A stretch of DNA of 64,000 nucleotides from Globisporangium splendens (lineage: Eukaryota; Oomycota; Peronosporomycetes; Pythiales; Pythiaceae). The stretch is taken from contig VFIW01000060.1 of the NCBI GenBank assembly GCA_006386115.1, positions 62,001-126,000 of the forward strand, in the 5' to 3' direction. Of the stretch, positions 44,263 to 53,480 are shown in pieces. The stretch's first letter is position 1; each line of letters begins with the position of its first letter. Under the pieces are notes generated by a model. It was not told the DNA's origin. It ran no database searches and was given only the letters and a program-made list of their open reading frames with translations. Made by a program: the position numbers and the translations under genes.

Positions 44263-44525
44263 AGAGCGCGTCTTGGCAGTCTGTAGCAGCGGCAAAGGTT
44301 GTGTGTGGCCTCGACTGGGGAGCTACAAATCCCCCAATTCGTAAGCGCATGTGAAAAAATAAAGCAGTTTGACCCAACGTTCTTGTGCGTGTGTATAAAC
44401 TCCTGTCTCGAGTATCTATCTCTATTCAGTCAAACCAGCAGCTACAAGCGATGCCTTTTCCATCTGAGCATGCCTATCTATTCATTTCCTATTTCTACTT
44501 GCTTCTTCGCACACTCGCTTCGACA

Positions 44526-46835
44526 TTAAACGATCGCAAAGTCCACGTCGATCGTGCCTTCGAGCGCATTGAAGTGGAATCGCGACTGCAGGGAGACTTT
44601 GGTGGCGCTTTCTTCCGCTGTTGTAGCAGCAGAAGGTGGAAGGAATCGTACAAGCTGCTTCGAGTGGATCGCGGCTGGTCCCGTGGCCACGACATGCTTT
44701 TCCTCGGCGTCCAGTGCGTACTGGACCCAGACGATCACGCCGTTCGGCTCCTGTGGCAACTCCGTCGTCAGCTCCGCAAACACGCTCTCGACGACGCTCT
44801 GGTACTCGCATGTCGCGAGAGTCAGCACCTTCGACACAGCCTCGTACGGATACATGTACACGGGGAACGGGAAGTTCCGCGTGTAGTACGATTCCTGGAA
44901 CTGATCAAAGTACGAGTGGTCGTACCCAGAGACGTTGCCGACGGCGCCAAAGCACTCGTGCAGGTGCTCGAAGCGCACAGCGAGCGCACATACCCGCGCG
45001 CGTGCGGGCAGAACCAAAGCATGTGGAGCCAGTGCAGGCGCCACCGCCGAGCGACGAAGCCAAAAGTTGAATGCTTGCCAGAGCGGCAGATTCTGCATCG
45101 AATAGTAGAACGGCTCGCCAAGCAGCAGATCCACGGGTTTGCCACCCTGGAGATGGTCTGGGAGCAAGCCCTTGCAGCCGCAGCAGAGCACCTCGACTTG
45201 GTTCTCGGAACCTGTCGGTTGGTTATCGAAAATCTGCTGGAAGATGCGCGCTGACACGTCTTTCGACTCCACGGACGTCACGTTGGCGACGCCATGCGAC
45301 GCCGCGAGCAGCGCACACAACGAGCCATCGCTGATATCCAGACACGCCAAGTCTTCGTTGTCTTGCTGCTGGTCTGCTTTGCGCTGCTTTAAGGTCGCGA
45401 TGGCGTACGCGATCGCCGCATTGAACGTACTCGTTCGCGTCGAATCAGAAAGCATCGCGATGCGCTCGGCGTTGCTCACGAGGTGAAGCCCACACGTGCA
45501 TGGCATCTTCTCGCGCTGCACCTGCTGCTGCTTCATCTTCTTCTTGGATGGGGATGACAATTGCGCTTGCGGCTGTTCTTGTAACTCGACGTCAAACCAG
45601 ATGTGAAGATCATTGTGGTGTGTGCGAAGCACGACAGCATCCGACGCGTTCACATGCACGCGCTCCGTCAATGGGAACACGACAGGGACCCAGTGGTCTT
45701 GCCAGTTTTGCGCGCCAGGCTTGGTCGAGTACATGATGCTGCTCTCAGCGTCGTCCCCGAAGCTCACTTCCCACCACATCACGACCGCATGCACATCGCC
45801 ACTCGCGACGGCGTTCACGACGGTTTCCTGGTACGTAGTCGCCGACGCAATGGGTTTCGTAAAGTCAAACGAAAGCACAGGTGTCACACTCGTCAGTGGC
45901 GTTGACTGCGGCTCCAATGCGCGATAATGCAACGGCAACGCTGGCTTCCCACCCGTACACTCCCACGCCGCATCGTTCCGCGCTAACCGCGCTTGCTGGT
46001 CATTCAAGTATTGACCCGAGACGCTGTTGAGTCGGTAGATCTGTTCGTTCTGCACGACGTGCGCAAACACCATCGCGCGTTCCGGGAGGATCGCGGCATC
46101 GGGCACGAGCAAGTGCTCGATCGCATGGCGCACCACGGGAATCACCGCCTCGCCCAGCAAGATCGAGTCGAAGAGCTCCGACACGAGCATATCAGCGCGG
46201 CGAGGCAAGTGGCCAACACCGCCACTCTCCTCCGACGCAACAATCAAATCAGTCGAGCGCAAGGCAAACACGGTGATCTTGTCCGGGTGGTTCGCCTTCG
46301 TCACGTTCTCGGCGATGTCCGCCATGGGCTTGAACATCTCGCACGCGTACACGTGCTCCGCGCCGTGGGTCGCAGCAAACATAGATAGAAGCCCCGTGCC
46401 CGTGCCAATATCCAGGACAATCGGCGCTCTCTTGTGGCGCGCAATGAAGCGCTCGATGGCGCCTTTAATGCCCAGCTCGTAGCACCGATTGCGATCCAGG
46501 TCGCGCAGCATGGACGTCATCTGCGACATCGCGACCACGTTCTTGTACGCGTCCTGCGAGCTCTCCTGCTCGACCCACATGAGCCCGCCGGCCTCGGGGT
46601 TCAGCTGCGCCGTGAGCAGCACCTGCGACGTGCCGGTGACCAGCGAGCTCTCGTCGGCATCGTCTTCATAGTACGAGTACGGCACGTCCACGACCACTGT
46701 CTCCTCCGCCGCCGCAGTCTCCACAGCTTCCTCTAGCGACAGGCCAGTGGCAGCGCTCCCAGTCGCTGGTGCTGTGCCGTCAGGCTGTCCTTCGCCAACG
46801 ACGGCGCCGCCGTACTTGTCCACACCGGCGTACAT
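44526..46835 (-). CDS. PRMT7: Protein arginine N-methyltransferase 7
   Basis: 769 residues from the ATG at 46835 (MYAGVDKYGGAVVGE). Two tandem methyltransferase modules are present, the hallmark of PRMT7. The first has the SAM motif VLDIGTGTGLLSMFAA (about 140-155), the acidic motif EMFKPM and the double-E loop region SELFDSILLGEAVIP. The second is degenerate (ACLDISDGSLCALLAASHG) but keeps LLLGEPFYYSMQNLPLW. PRMT7 monomethylates arginine in histones, splicing and translation proteins. The Ala/Glu-rich first ~75 residues are an extension. The upstream open frame to 46880 begins with GTG and is not used. A DNA transposon now starts 47 bp upstream of the ATG, so the native promoter has been displaced by 1.7 kb. 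Confidence 0.92.
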   Translation of the reverse strand: MYAGVDKYGGAVVGEGQPDGTAPATGSAATGLSLEEAVETAAAEETVVVDVPYSYYEDDADESSLVTGTSQVLLTAQLNPEAGGLMWVEQESSQDAYKNVVAMSQMTSMLRDLDRNRCYELGIKGAIERFIARHKRAPIVLDIGTGTGLLSMFAATHGAEHVYACEMFKPMADIAENVTKANHPDKITVFALRSTDLIVASEESGGVGHLPRRADMLVSELFDSILLGEAVIPVVRHAIEHLLVPDAAILPERAMVFAHVVQNEQIYRLNSVSGQYLNDQQARLARNDAAWECTGGKPALPLHYRALEPQSTPLTSVTPVLSFDFTKPIASATTYQETVVNAVASGDVHAVVMWWEVSFGDDAESSIMYSTKPGAQNWQDHWVPVVFPLTERVHVNASDAVVLRTHHNDLHIWFDVELQEQPQAQLSSPSKKKMKQQQVQREKMPCTCGLHLVSNAERIAMLSDSTRTSTFNAAIAYAIATLKQRKADQQQDNEDLACLDISDGSLCALLAASHGVANVTSVESKDVSARIFQQIFDNQPTGSENQVEVLCCGCKGLLPDHLQGGKPVDLLLGEPFYYSMQNLPLWQAFNFWLRRSAVAPALAPHALVLPARARVCALAVRFEHLHECFGAVGNVSGYDHSYFDQFQESYYTRNFPFPVYMYPYEAVSKVLTLATCEYQSVVESVFAELTTELPQEPNGVIVWVQYALDAEEKHVVATGPAAIHSKQLVRFLPPSAATTAEESATKVSLQSRFHFNALEGTIDVDFAIV

Positions 46836-46882
46836 ATTGATTGCCCTTTGTCCTTCGAAGGTGCTCAATGCCAACAGCACTA

Positions 46883-46908
46883 AACCCTGTCTCAGTTAAT
46901 AAGTCACC
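46883..46908 (+). repeat. Left terminal inverted repeat of the Tc1/mariner element
   Basis: Begins AACCCTGTCTCAGTTAATAA; pairs with 48548-48573 with two mismatches (positions 13 and 16). Preceded by TA. Confidence 0.92.
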
Positions 46909-47056
46909 TAATTTTTAGCAAGAATGCTTCCGAAAAGTGCGTGAATTAGACGTATCAAATCAGAATTAGATAAGCGCTTGTTTTCCTGATACAACGAGGC
47001 AAGAATCAGCAAATTTGACCTCCTGGTTGTAAAGTTATGGCTGCTGGCGGAAACAA

Positions 47057-48541
47057 TTACTCTACGGGTATATCGTCTGCTACCAGCAAGTACTTGTTCT
47101 CTACCTCAATGCAGTGAGCAACGTTTTTCACCCACTGTGACTGATTAAACGACCGCAGATACGTGCATGTGAGCTCTTCTACCTTCGCAAGAGAGAAATC
47201 TCGGTTGTTTCGTGCCACGAACCACATCAACCCGGACCAGACCATCTCAATCGGGTTGAGCTCCGGGTGAGCAACTGGAAGGAGAATAATCTCGCACTCA
47301 AAGCGCTGCGCCAGTACGCTCACCTCGTAGATCGGCCGTGGCTTGTTCTGCTTGCAAAGGCTGAGCAGTTCAACCCGCGTCAGGGTCATAAAGTCCGCCG
47401 CAGTCGAAAGGCCATTGTACTGTACATTTTTCTGAGCCAGCCACTCCGCGAACTCAGCTTTACGAAAGTCCGAGCGAGCTGGTCTCGACTCCGGCGTGAG
47501 CGTAGTATGGTAGGTTGCGCGGTCCAACACGAGAACAGACCCTCTTGGTACATTAGGGAGAACCTTCTTCTCCATCCAGTCGAGAAAGACGTTGGCGTTC
47601 ATCTCCGTGTGATAGTCCGAGTCCTTGAGGGACTTCTTCCCCCGGAAGACAAGCTCGGCACCATGAACGAAACCAGTCTCGCCGCCGATGTGGCAAACGA
47701 TGGAACTTTCGCCCTTCCCGCTCGGCACTTTGATGCCTCCTTTGTCCTCCTCGTCGAGCCAGACATGGGTCGGGCTCATGTTCCGGTTGACCCACGTCTC
47801 ATCCTGGTAGAAGATTGGCCGTCCTTGGTCGCGAAATTCCCTCATTCGCTTGATGTACCGAACGCGCTGAGCAGCCACGAAGACGTCCTCTTTCAAATTG
47901 TCATAGTGTGAGCGACGCTGGCCGTATGAGTAGCGCATTTTTGCTGTTAGGAATCGGTGGAGCGTTGCTCGGCTCCACTTCCATGTTGTTGAACGGGTCG
48001 TGATTGACTGATCTTGTAGCTTGGCGAGGAGGGTGTTGAGTGTGACGTGCTCTTTGGCTGTGTACATGTCCATGATGACTTGCCGGACGATAGGAATGAA
48101 CTCGTCTGGAACGTTCATGTCACGCGCTCGCTCGTCGATGTCTGGATACTGGTCGCCGTCATCGAGGCGGTCGCGGACACGCAGTACCGATCGTGTGCTG
48201 ACATCGAAACAAGCGGCGGTGCGTTCCACAGGCGCCATCAACTTGTGCGCTTTTTTGGCCTTCGCCTCCTTCTCGAAAAAGCTTCTGACATCATTGATTG
48301 CCTTTGCCGTATCTGCAGACAGGATGCGACAGCTTCTCTTTCTCTTTTTCTCCTGCTGAGCTGCGCCGTTCTCCTCCATATTCGCACCGCTGTTGCTTGT
48401 GTTGTTTTTATCTGATGGAGGCCGTGTAGGGCTCAGAATGTCCGCAAATAACTCCTTTTTCAGCCAATCCAAACGGTATTTAACAGAGCCTCTTATTGGG
48501 ATAGATACGGTGATCCGTTTGTATGCCCCACAAATGGTCAT
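47057..48541 (-). CDS. Tc1/mariner-superfamily DDE transposase
   Basis: 494 residues, ATG at 48541, uninterrupted. A basic N-terminal part (KKRKRSCRILS) precedes a helix-turn-helix-like region (PVERTAACFDVSTRSVLRVRDRL). The catalytic domain shows the three acids in DDE order: FYQDETWVNRN, VLVLDRATYHTT and PVAHPELNPIEMVWSGL. The LDRATYH motif replaces the common LDNAPYH. The stretch NPIEMVW is the usual third acid motif of IS630/Tc1/mariner. The enzyme would bind the inverted ends and cut and paste the element into TA. The open frame and intact motifs make it potentially active. Confidence 0.92.
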   Translation of the reverse strand: MTICGAYKRITVSIPIRGSVKYRLDWLKKELFADILSPTRPPSDKNNTSNSGANMEENGAAQQEKKRKRSCRILSADTAKAINDVRSFFEKEAKAKKAHKLMAPVERTAACFDVSTRSVLRVRDRLDDGDQYPDIDERARDMNVPDEFIPIVRQVIMDMYTAKEHVTLNTLLAKLQDQSITTRSTTWKWSRATLHRFLTAKMRYSYGQRRSHYDNLKEDVFVAAQRVRYIKRMREFRDQGRPIFYQDETWVNRNMSPTHVWLDEEDKGGIKVPSGKGESSIVCHIGGETGFVHGAELVFRGKKSLKDSDYHTEMNANVFLDWMEKKVLPNVPRGSVLVLDRATYHTTLTPESRPARSDFRKAEFAEWLAQKNVQYNGLSTAADFMTLTRVELLSLCKQNKPRPIYEVSVLAQRFECEIILLPVAHPELNPIEMVWSGLMWFVARNNRDFSLAKVEELTCTYLRSFNQSQWVKNVAHCIEVENKYLLVADDIPVE

Positions 48542-48547
48542 TTTTCG

Positions 48548-48573
48548 GGTGACTTATAAAGTGAGACAGGGTT
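48548..48573 (-). repeat. Right terminal inverted repeat of the Tc1/mariner element
   Basis: Reverse complement of the left end (AACCCTGTCTCACTTTATAA on minus), followed by TA at 48574. Confidence 0.92.
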
Positions 48574-48575
48574 TA

Positions 48576-48850
48576 ATTGACACACATTCCGAACTCAATG
48601 ACACCATACGTTCAAACGACCTTCGCGTTACCTGCGGAGACTGACCTCTTCAAGATCTCTTTTACGGATATTTACGGGATGGATATCAATTCAGAGACTC
48701 GATAAGGTACGGTTTTCCATCATTGCGACATTTTGGACGTGTGTTTTGCTTTTCGACCACTGCATTTGATCAGGGAAATAATGCATCCTGTCAGAACCGG
48801 CGACAGCATTAACCGATTACAAAGAGCTTCTAAAAAATCTAGTGGCAAGT
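48576..48850. other. Displaced upstream region of PRMT7
   Basis: 275 bp of ordinary sequence between the DNA transposon and the first LTR. It contains no gene; it was probably adjacent to PRMT7 before the Tc1/mariner insertion. Confidence 0.5.
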
Positions 48851-49469
48851 TGCAATGGGCTAAAACCAGCCATTACACGAAGGTGGATATATCCCCAGAT
48901 CCAGTGTCGCACACACCACCTTCAGCGTGCATTGTGGAGACACAAATAACAATGGGATCACGCTAATACAGTCCCACATGCACGTGTGACGTCATTCGAT
49001 GATGTCACGAGTATTCTCTGTACTAATCCGTGCAGAATGTTGTTCTCATGTACTAATCAGTACAGAGCGATAACATCCATGTACTAATCAAGTACTGAGT
49101 GATGGTTCCTGCTTGGGAAACTGGACTGGCGACGAGACCGACGTGTGTCTGCCATCTGAAGTGAGTGGCGTGAGCCAATCACTTTGCAGGTATTTTATAC
49201 AAGACTTGAAGTTCAAGCTTCTCGAAGATCCCGTAGGTTCAACCTCAGCGTACCCAAGGTTTTGTATATCAGATTCATAGGTTTTATTTCTGCATGTTTA
49301 GGTTTTAGTTATGAAAGCCTGTAGGAGTCCTTGGGGTTCATTTACAAGTAGTGTCAGGAACCATAAGCTCATTTAATTCAGTTGCATTTTTGCCAAGTTC
49401 CTTTCAAGTCTCCCTCTCAAGCGCAAGCGTGCGTGCCGTGTTTGAGGCTGTCTCGGATAGCCTCTTACA
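48851..49469 (+). repeat. LTR 1 (Ty3/gypsy family), orientation opposite to copy A
   Basis: 619 bp, begins TGCAATGGGC and ends GCCTCTTACA, matching the plus-strand LTR at 57750-58399 over its whole length. The left flank is ordinary DNA and the right flank is the interior of copy A (the KTRKE point of its pol frame). No 5-bp duplication is present (CAAGT against CTTTC). Its direction is the reverse of what a 3' LTR of copy A should have. It is therefore best explained as a recombinant LTR. Confidence 0.85.
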
Positions 49470-50728
49470 CTTTCCTTCCGTGTCTTTTCGTCCAACATAT
49501 CCGCACTCGATGCTGTGTTGACGAAGCCTTCGTCGACCATTTCGACGATCACACACACTTGCGCAATGTCGCCTCTCGCTAGGCTGCGCTCCAGTGTCTT
49601 CTTGCTCATCGACGGCAAGGAAATCAATTCTTCGACTGAACTTGGAGGATTTTCAATCTTCACGTGATGGATTACATCCGCGTCACCTTCTTCATTGTAG
49701 ACCGCGACATTCACAAACTCGCTTGGAATGTCTTGTGCTTGGACACTCCCTTCGTCATCACCACTTGTACCTTGATCAGGGGAACTCAAAACTCTTGACG
49801 GAACACTCTTCTTGCTGGCGTTCTTCTTCTTATCCTGGGAAGGGTGTTTGTTCCACTTCCATTCACTCTTGTCAACGCCATCGCGAACCTTCTCGTCGTC
49901 GATGGCAAAGGAGATAGTCTTTTTCTGGCGCCTGACTGCTCCACCTCCGTTCGTCGTCTCTAAAATGGGTACCACTTGTGAACATGGGGGGCCATCGCAT
50001 ACCGCAATATCACAAGGGCCATCTGGGATCTCTTCCACAGATGTATACACCCATACCACTTCATCCGTTGTTGTGCAGCACAAGTCAACATTGCGTGACT
50101 TGTCAACGGAGATCTTCACATTCATCCAGTCAATGCTAGGTTGATAACGCTTCAACCACGGCATTCCCAGGATGGTATCAAACTTGTCATCGAGGTCGAG
50201 TAAAACAAACTCGTCTTCACCTCGGAAATCTTCACACTTGATTGCCAAGCGCACCACGCGCTTAGGCATCGTCACTTTCGATCCATTCGCCAAGTGAACG
50301 ATCATTTCCTTGTTTGAGTTAGGCAGGTCCAAACCTTGCCTTCTCACCACTTGTGTGCGGACAAAATTGCTCGACGCACTAGTGTCTACAAGGGCCCGTA
50401 GAGGTTCTGAATAACCATCTACCTCAACCTTGTGGACTATCAAGGCTGGCTCTTGCTCGACACGCTCACATCTGTTCGCGGAAACTTCATGTGCATTGCG
50501 CACATCGGGACAAGAGTTCTGCGCTTCCACGACATTCACAGAACTCTTTGTTCGCCCAGTAGGGAACCCCGCTCCTACTGGTCGTTCCCGTTTTTTGGCT
50601 GTTGGGAACGCTCGAATCGTCGGCCTCTGCCTGATCGATTCGATCGCGAACCGTGTGTCGCTTGCTGGCTTGGCAAGGACACCTTGCAATTTCTCGCGAT
50701 GTGGCCGGGCTTGCCGCAACGGAAACAC
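49470..50728 (-). pseudogene. Copy A pol frame: protease region only
   Basis: The frame overlaps the end of gag by 154 bases in the -1 frame. The retroviral-type aspartic protease motif is LRALVDTSASSNFV, where the usual DTGAS has become DTSAS, a change at the conserved glycine that probably weakens the enzyme. A linker follows up to DEKTRKE; beyond it the frame runs into LTR 1. Expression would depend on the frameshift signal at 50556-50596. Confidence 0.8.
50556..50596 (-). promoter_or_regulatory. -1 frameshift signal, copy A
   Basis: The slippery heptamer A AAA AAC (50596-50590, minus strand) is in phase with gag codons CCA AAA AAC. A spacer of 8 bases leads to a hairpin with arms CCAGTAGG and CCTACTGG (50581-50556) that contains the gag stop. 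Confidence 0.75.
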
Positions 50729-51618
50729 TTCCCGTCATTGCGTGGCTGTCTGTTAGCGGTCGCATCGGCATACGAGATGTCCATCGGCTCTGGACCGTCG
50801 TATGTGACTGCGTGTTGCCGAACTGGACGAGGGCCGAAACCGTTGAACTTGGCTTGCTTGATGCTGAACTCTTCTTGCATCGCTCGCTCGATGGCTTCAT
50901 CCAGCGTCTTCGGATACTCGCGGAACAGTTGGTTCCGAATCGGACCATCGCTCAGACCCGTCATGAACGTCACGACTTGCGTCGGAACGTCAATCGGCTC
51001 GTCAACGATGCTCGACACCAAGTAGCGAGCACGTTGTGCATACGAGTGAAGGTCGAAACGGCCTTGACGAAGCTTGAGGAACTCGGCGCGCGCACGGAAC
51101 TCACTCTGTGGAGATTCAAACGCCTTCTTGAGTTCGGTCTTGAAATGATCGTAGCTGGGGAAGCAGTTTAGATCGACTAAACGCTTGCCATACGCCCAGC
51201 TCTTGGCACGACCCGCAAGGTTGGACATCGCGAACAACACTTGCTGCGAAGGGTCTCGCAGTTGTCTTGCAGTGATAGCTGCATCCAACTCAACGAACCA
51301 TCTCGCTAGAGGTTCGTTTTCTCCGCCACGGTGCGGAGATACATCGAGCTTCAGAGGCGCCACTCTCATCGTCGTGACAGGAGTTGCAGGCTGTCGATGA
51401 GTGTTCATGATCTCGTGATGCATGAAGCTCGTAGCCGCATTCCTCTGCTCATCCGGTGACGCTGATCTCAGCAAGCTGATTACAGCTGCCTCACCGATGA
51501 CTGCTCGCATACGCTCGAGGGTTGCCCACTCGTGGCTAGACAAATGAGGGAAATGCTCATTCGTCAGCTCCACGGTCTCTCCAGGCATCGTACCCATCGG
51601 CGTCTCCATCCCTTCCAT
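50575..51618 (-). CDS. gag: Copy A gag polyprotein
   Basis: 347 residues, ATG at 51618 (MEGMETPMGTMPGETVELTN). The retrotransposon gag domain lies at about residues 80-230 (ARWFVELDAAITARQLRDP...LFAMSNLAGRAKSWAYGKRL). One CCHC zinc knuckle, CFRCGKPGHIARNC, is near residue 298. Uninterrupted, and about 95% identical to gag of copy B. It would form the nucleocapsid particle that packages element RNA. Confidence 0.88.
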   Translation of the reverse strand: MEGMETPMGTMPGETVELTNEHFPHLSSHEWATLERMRAVIGEAAVISLLRSASPDEQRNAATSFMHHEIMNTHRQPATPVTTMRVAPLKLDVSPHRGGENEPLARWFVELDAAITARQLRDPSQQVLFAMSNLAGRAKSWAYGKRLVDLNCFPSYDHFKTELKKAFESPQSEFRARAEFLKLRQGRFDLHSYAQRARYLVSSIVDEPIDVPTQVVTFMTGLSDGPIRNQLFREYPKTLDEAIERAMQEEFSIKQAKFNGFGPRPVRQHAVTYDGPEPMDISYADATANRQPRNDGKCFRCGKPGHIARNCKVSLPSQQATHGSRSNRSGRGRRFERSQQPKNGNDQ

Positions 51619-51774
51619 TGTTTCTCACAATCGGACAGGGGGTCTTGGAATGTCCGCGCACGCTACACAAGCGGCCTGTGCAGACTCTCGACTTGGTCGA
51701 TCTGCGCACGCTTTCTCGGCGGCCTACACAAAGTCTTGACTTGGTCGTTGGAAGGACTACGAAGTGCTACCAGG

Positions 51775-52409
51775 TGTAAGAGGCTATCCGAGACAGCCTC
51801 AAACACAGCACGCACGCTTGCGCTTGAGAGGAAGACTTGAGAGGAACTTGGCAAAAATGCAACTGAATTGAAATGTAGTTGTGGTTCCTGACGCTACAAG
51901 TAAAACACCACTGGGACTCTCAGAGGTTTTAAACGTAAAACTTAAACATGCAGAAATGAATCTGATATATAAAACCTTGGGTACACTGAGGTTGAACCTA
52001 CGGGATCTTCTAGAAGCTTGAACTTCAAGTCTTGTATAAAATCCCTGCGGGGTGATTGGCTTGCGCCACTCACTTCAGGTGGCAGAGACACGTCCGTCTC
52101 ATCACCGGTGTTGTTTCCCCAAGTAGGAACCATCACTCACATGTCTCGAGTACTGTTGTGCGTAATCACGCCGAATCTCAATGATTGCGAGCGACCAACG
52201 CTCAACTCAGACACAGATTGCTCTGACGTCAGACGATAACGTCACCTGTGCATGTGAGGATCACTTTTATGTGCTTCACCCAATATTTTCGCACCCACAA
52301 TGCACTTCCACATGGTGGTATGTGACACACAAAGAGCCACCTTGCATGTAATGGCAGCCTTAGCCCATTACAGCCACCTTGCGTGTAATGGCAGCCTTAA
52401 CCCATTACA
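51775..52409 (-). repeat. LTR 2: 5' LTR of copy A
   Basis: 635 bp. On the minus strand it starts TGTAATGGGT and ends CCTCTTACA, directly followed by CC and the primer binding site of copy A. The first 37 bases, a palindrome-bearing unit (TGTAATGG...CCATTACA), are duplicated in tandem near 52335-52409, which is not seen in the other LTRs. Its right side abuts the leader of copy B (AAGACCCCTG), so copy A inserted into the leader of B. Confidence 0.85.
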
Positions 52410-52436
52410 AAGACCCCTGTTCGATTGTGAGAAACA

Positions 52437-53480
52437 ATGGAAGGGATGGAGACGCCGATGGGTACGATGCCTGCAGAGACCGTGGAGCTGACGAATGAGC
52501 ATTTCCCTCATTTGTCTAGCCACGAGTGGGCAGCCCTCGAGCGTATGCGAGCAGTCATCGGTGAGGCAGCTGTAATCAGCTTGCTGAGATCAGCGTCACC
52601 GGATGAGCAGAGGAACGCGGCTACGAGCTTCATGCATCACGAGATCATGAACACTCATCGACAGCCTGCAACTCCTGTCACGACGATGAGAGCGGCGCCT
52701 CTGAAGCTCGATGTATCTCCGCACCGTGGCGGAGAAAACGAACCTCTAGCGAGATGGTTCGTTGAGTTGGATGCAGCTACCACTGCAAGACAACTACGGG
52801 ACCCAATGCAGCAAGTGTTGTTTGCGATGTCAAACCTTGCGGGTCGAGCCAAGAGTTGGGCGTATGGGAAGCGATTGGCGGAGCCACATTGCTTCTACGA
52901 CCTGGACGACTTCAAGCGAGAGCTGAAGAAGGCTTTTGAGCCTCCGCAGAGCGAATTTTGGGCTCGCGCTGAGTTCTTAAAGCTTCGTCAGGGTAAATAC
53001 GACCTACACTCGTACGCTCAACGAGCACGATACCTCGTGTCAAGTATCGTGAATGAGCCGATTGATGCCTCAACGCAAGTTGTGACATTCATGGCAGGGC
53101 TCAATGATGGTCCAATTCGGAACCAGCTGTTCCGCGAGTACCCCAAGACGCTGGATGAAGCCATCGAGCGAGCGATGCAAGAAGAATTCAGCATCAAGCA
53201 AGCCAAGTTCAACGGTTTCGGCCCTCGCCCTGTCCGACAACACGCAGTCACACACGACGGTCCAGAACCGATGGACATCTCGTATGCCGATGCGACCGCT
53301 AACAGACAGCCATGCAATGACGGGAAGTGTTTCCGTTGTGGCAAGCCCGGTCACATCGCAAGAAATTGCAAGGTGTCCTTGCCAAGCCAGCAAGCGACAC
53401 ACGGTTCGCGATCGAATCGACCAGGCAGAGGCCGGCGATTCGAGCGTTCCCAACAGCCAAAAAACGGGAACGACCAGTAG
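52437..53480 (+). CDS. gag: Copy B gag polyprotein
   Basis: 347 residues, intact, same architecture as in copy A: N-terminal MEGMETPMGTMPAETVEL, gag domain and one CCHC knuckle CFRCGKPGHIARNC at about 298-311, ending PKNGNDQ. The last 22 bases lie in the frameshift region; the UAG stop is at 53478-53480 inside the predicted hairpin. Confidence 0.88.
   Translation: MEGMETPMGTMPAETVELTNEHFPHLSSHEWAALERMRAVIGEAAVISLLRSASPDEQRNAATSFMHHEIMNTHRQPATPVTTMRAAPLKLDVSPHRGGENEPLARWFVELDAATTARQLRDPMQQVLFAMSNLAGRAKSWAYGKRLAEPHCFYDLDDFKRELKKAFEPPQSEFWARAEFLKLRQGKYDLHSYAQRARYLVSSIVNEPIDASTQVVTFMAGLNDGPIRNQLFREYPKTLDEAIERAMQEEFSIKQAKFNGFGPRPVRQHAVTHDGPEPMDISYADATANRQPCNDGKCFRCGKPGHIARNCKVSLPSQQATHGSRSNRPGRGRRFERSQQPKNGNDQ

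Larger units (their letters stand above)
46883..48573 (-). mobile_element. Complete Tc1/mariner-type DNA transposon (1691 bp)
   Basis: Both ends carry a 26-bp terminal inverted repeat beginning AACCCTGTCTCA with two mismatches between ends, and both are flanked by TA (46881-46882 and 48574-48575), the duplication made by Tc1/mariner elements. The single transposase frame is on the minus strand and intact. Boundaries are therefore defined to the base. Near-perfect ends and an open transposase suggest a recent insertion. It separates PRMT7 from its former upstream region. Confidence 0.92.
49470..51774 (-). mobile_element. Ty3/gypsy copy A, interior: PBS, leader, gag, protease; pol truncated
   Basis: On the minus strand copy A begins beside LTR 2 with a two-base gap and a primer binding site TGGTAGCACTTCG (about 51772-51760). 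A leader, an intact gag and a pol frame follow. The pol frame contains the protease and stops being retroelement at 49470, where LTR 1 begins. Reverse transcriptase, RNase H and integrase are missing. The extra 32 codons of the open frame to 49373 are read from LTR 1. Confidence 0.88.

Noticed and set aside
42622..44295. Minus-strand frames opposite the F1 alpha-like gene
   Set aside because: Same reason: composition is that of a reverse reading of a biased gene and the sense strand has clear motifs.
48733..48966. Small plus-strand frame spanning the left end of LTR 1
   Set aside because: It runs from ordinary DNA into LTR sequence and cannot be a conserved gene.
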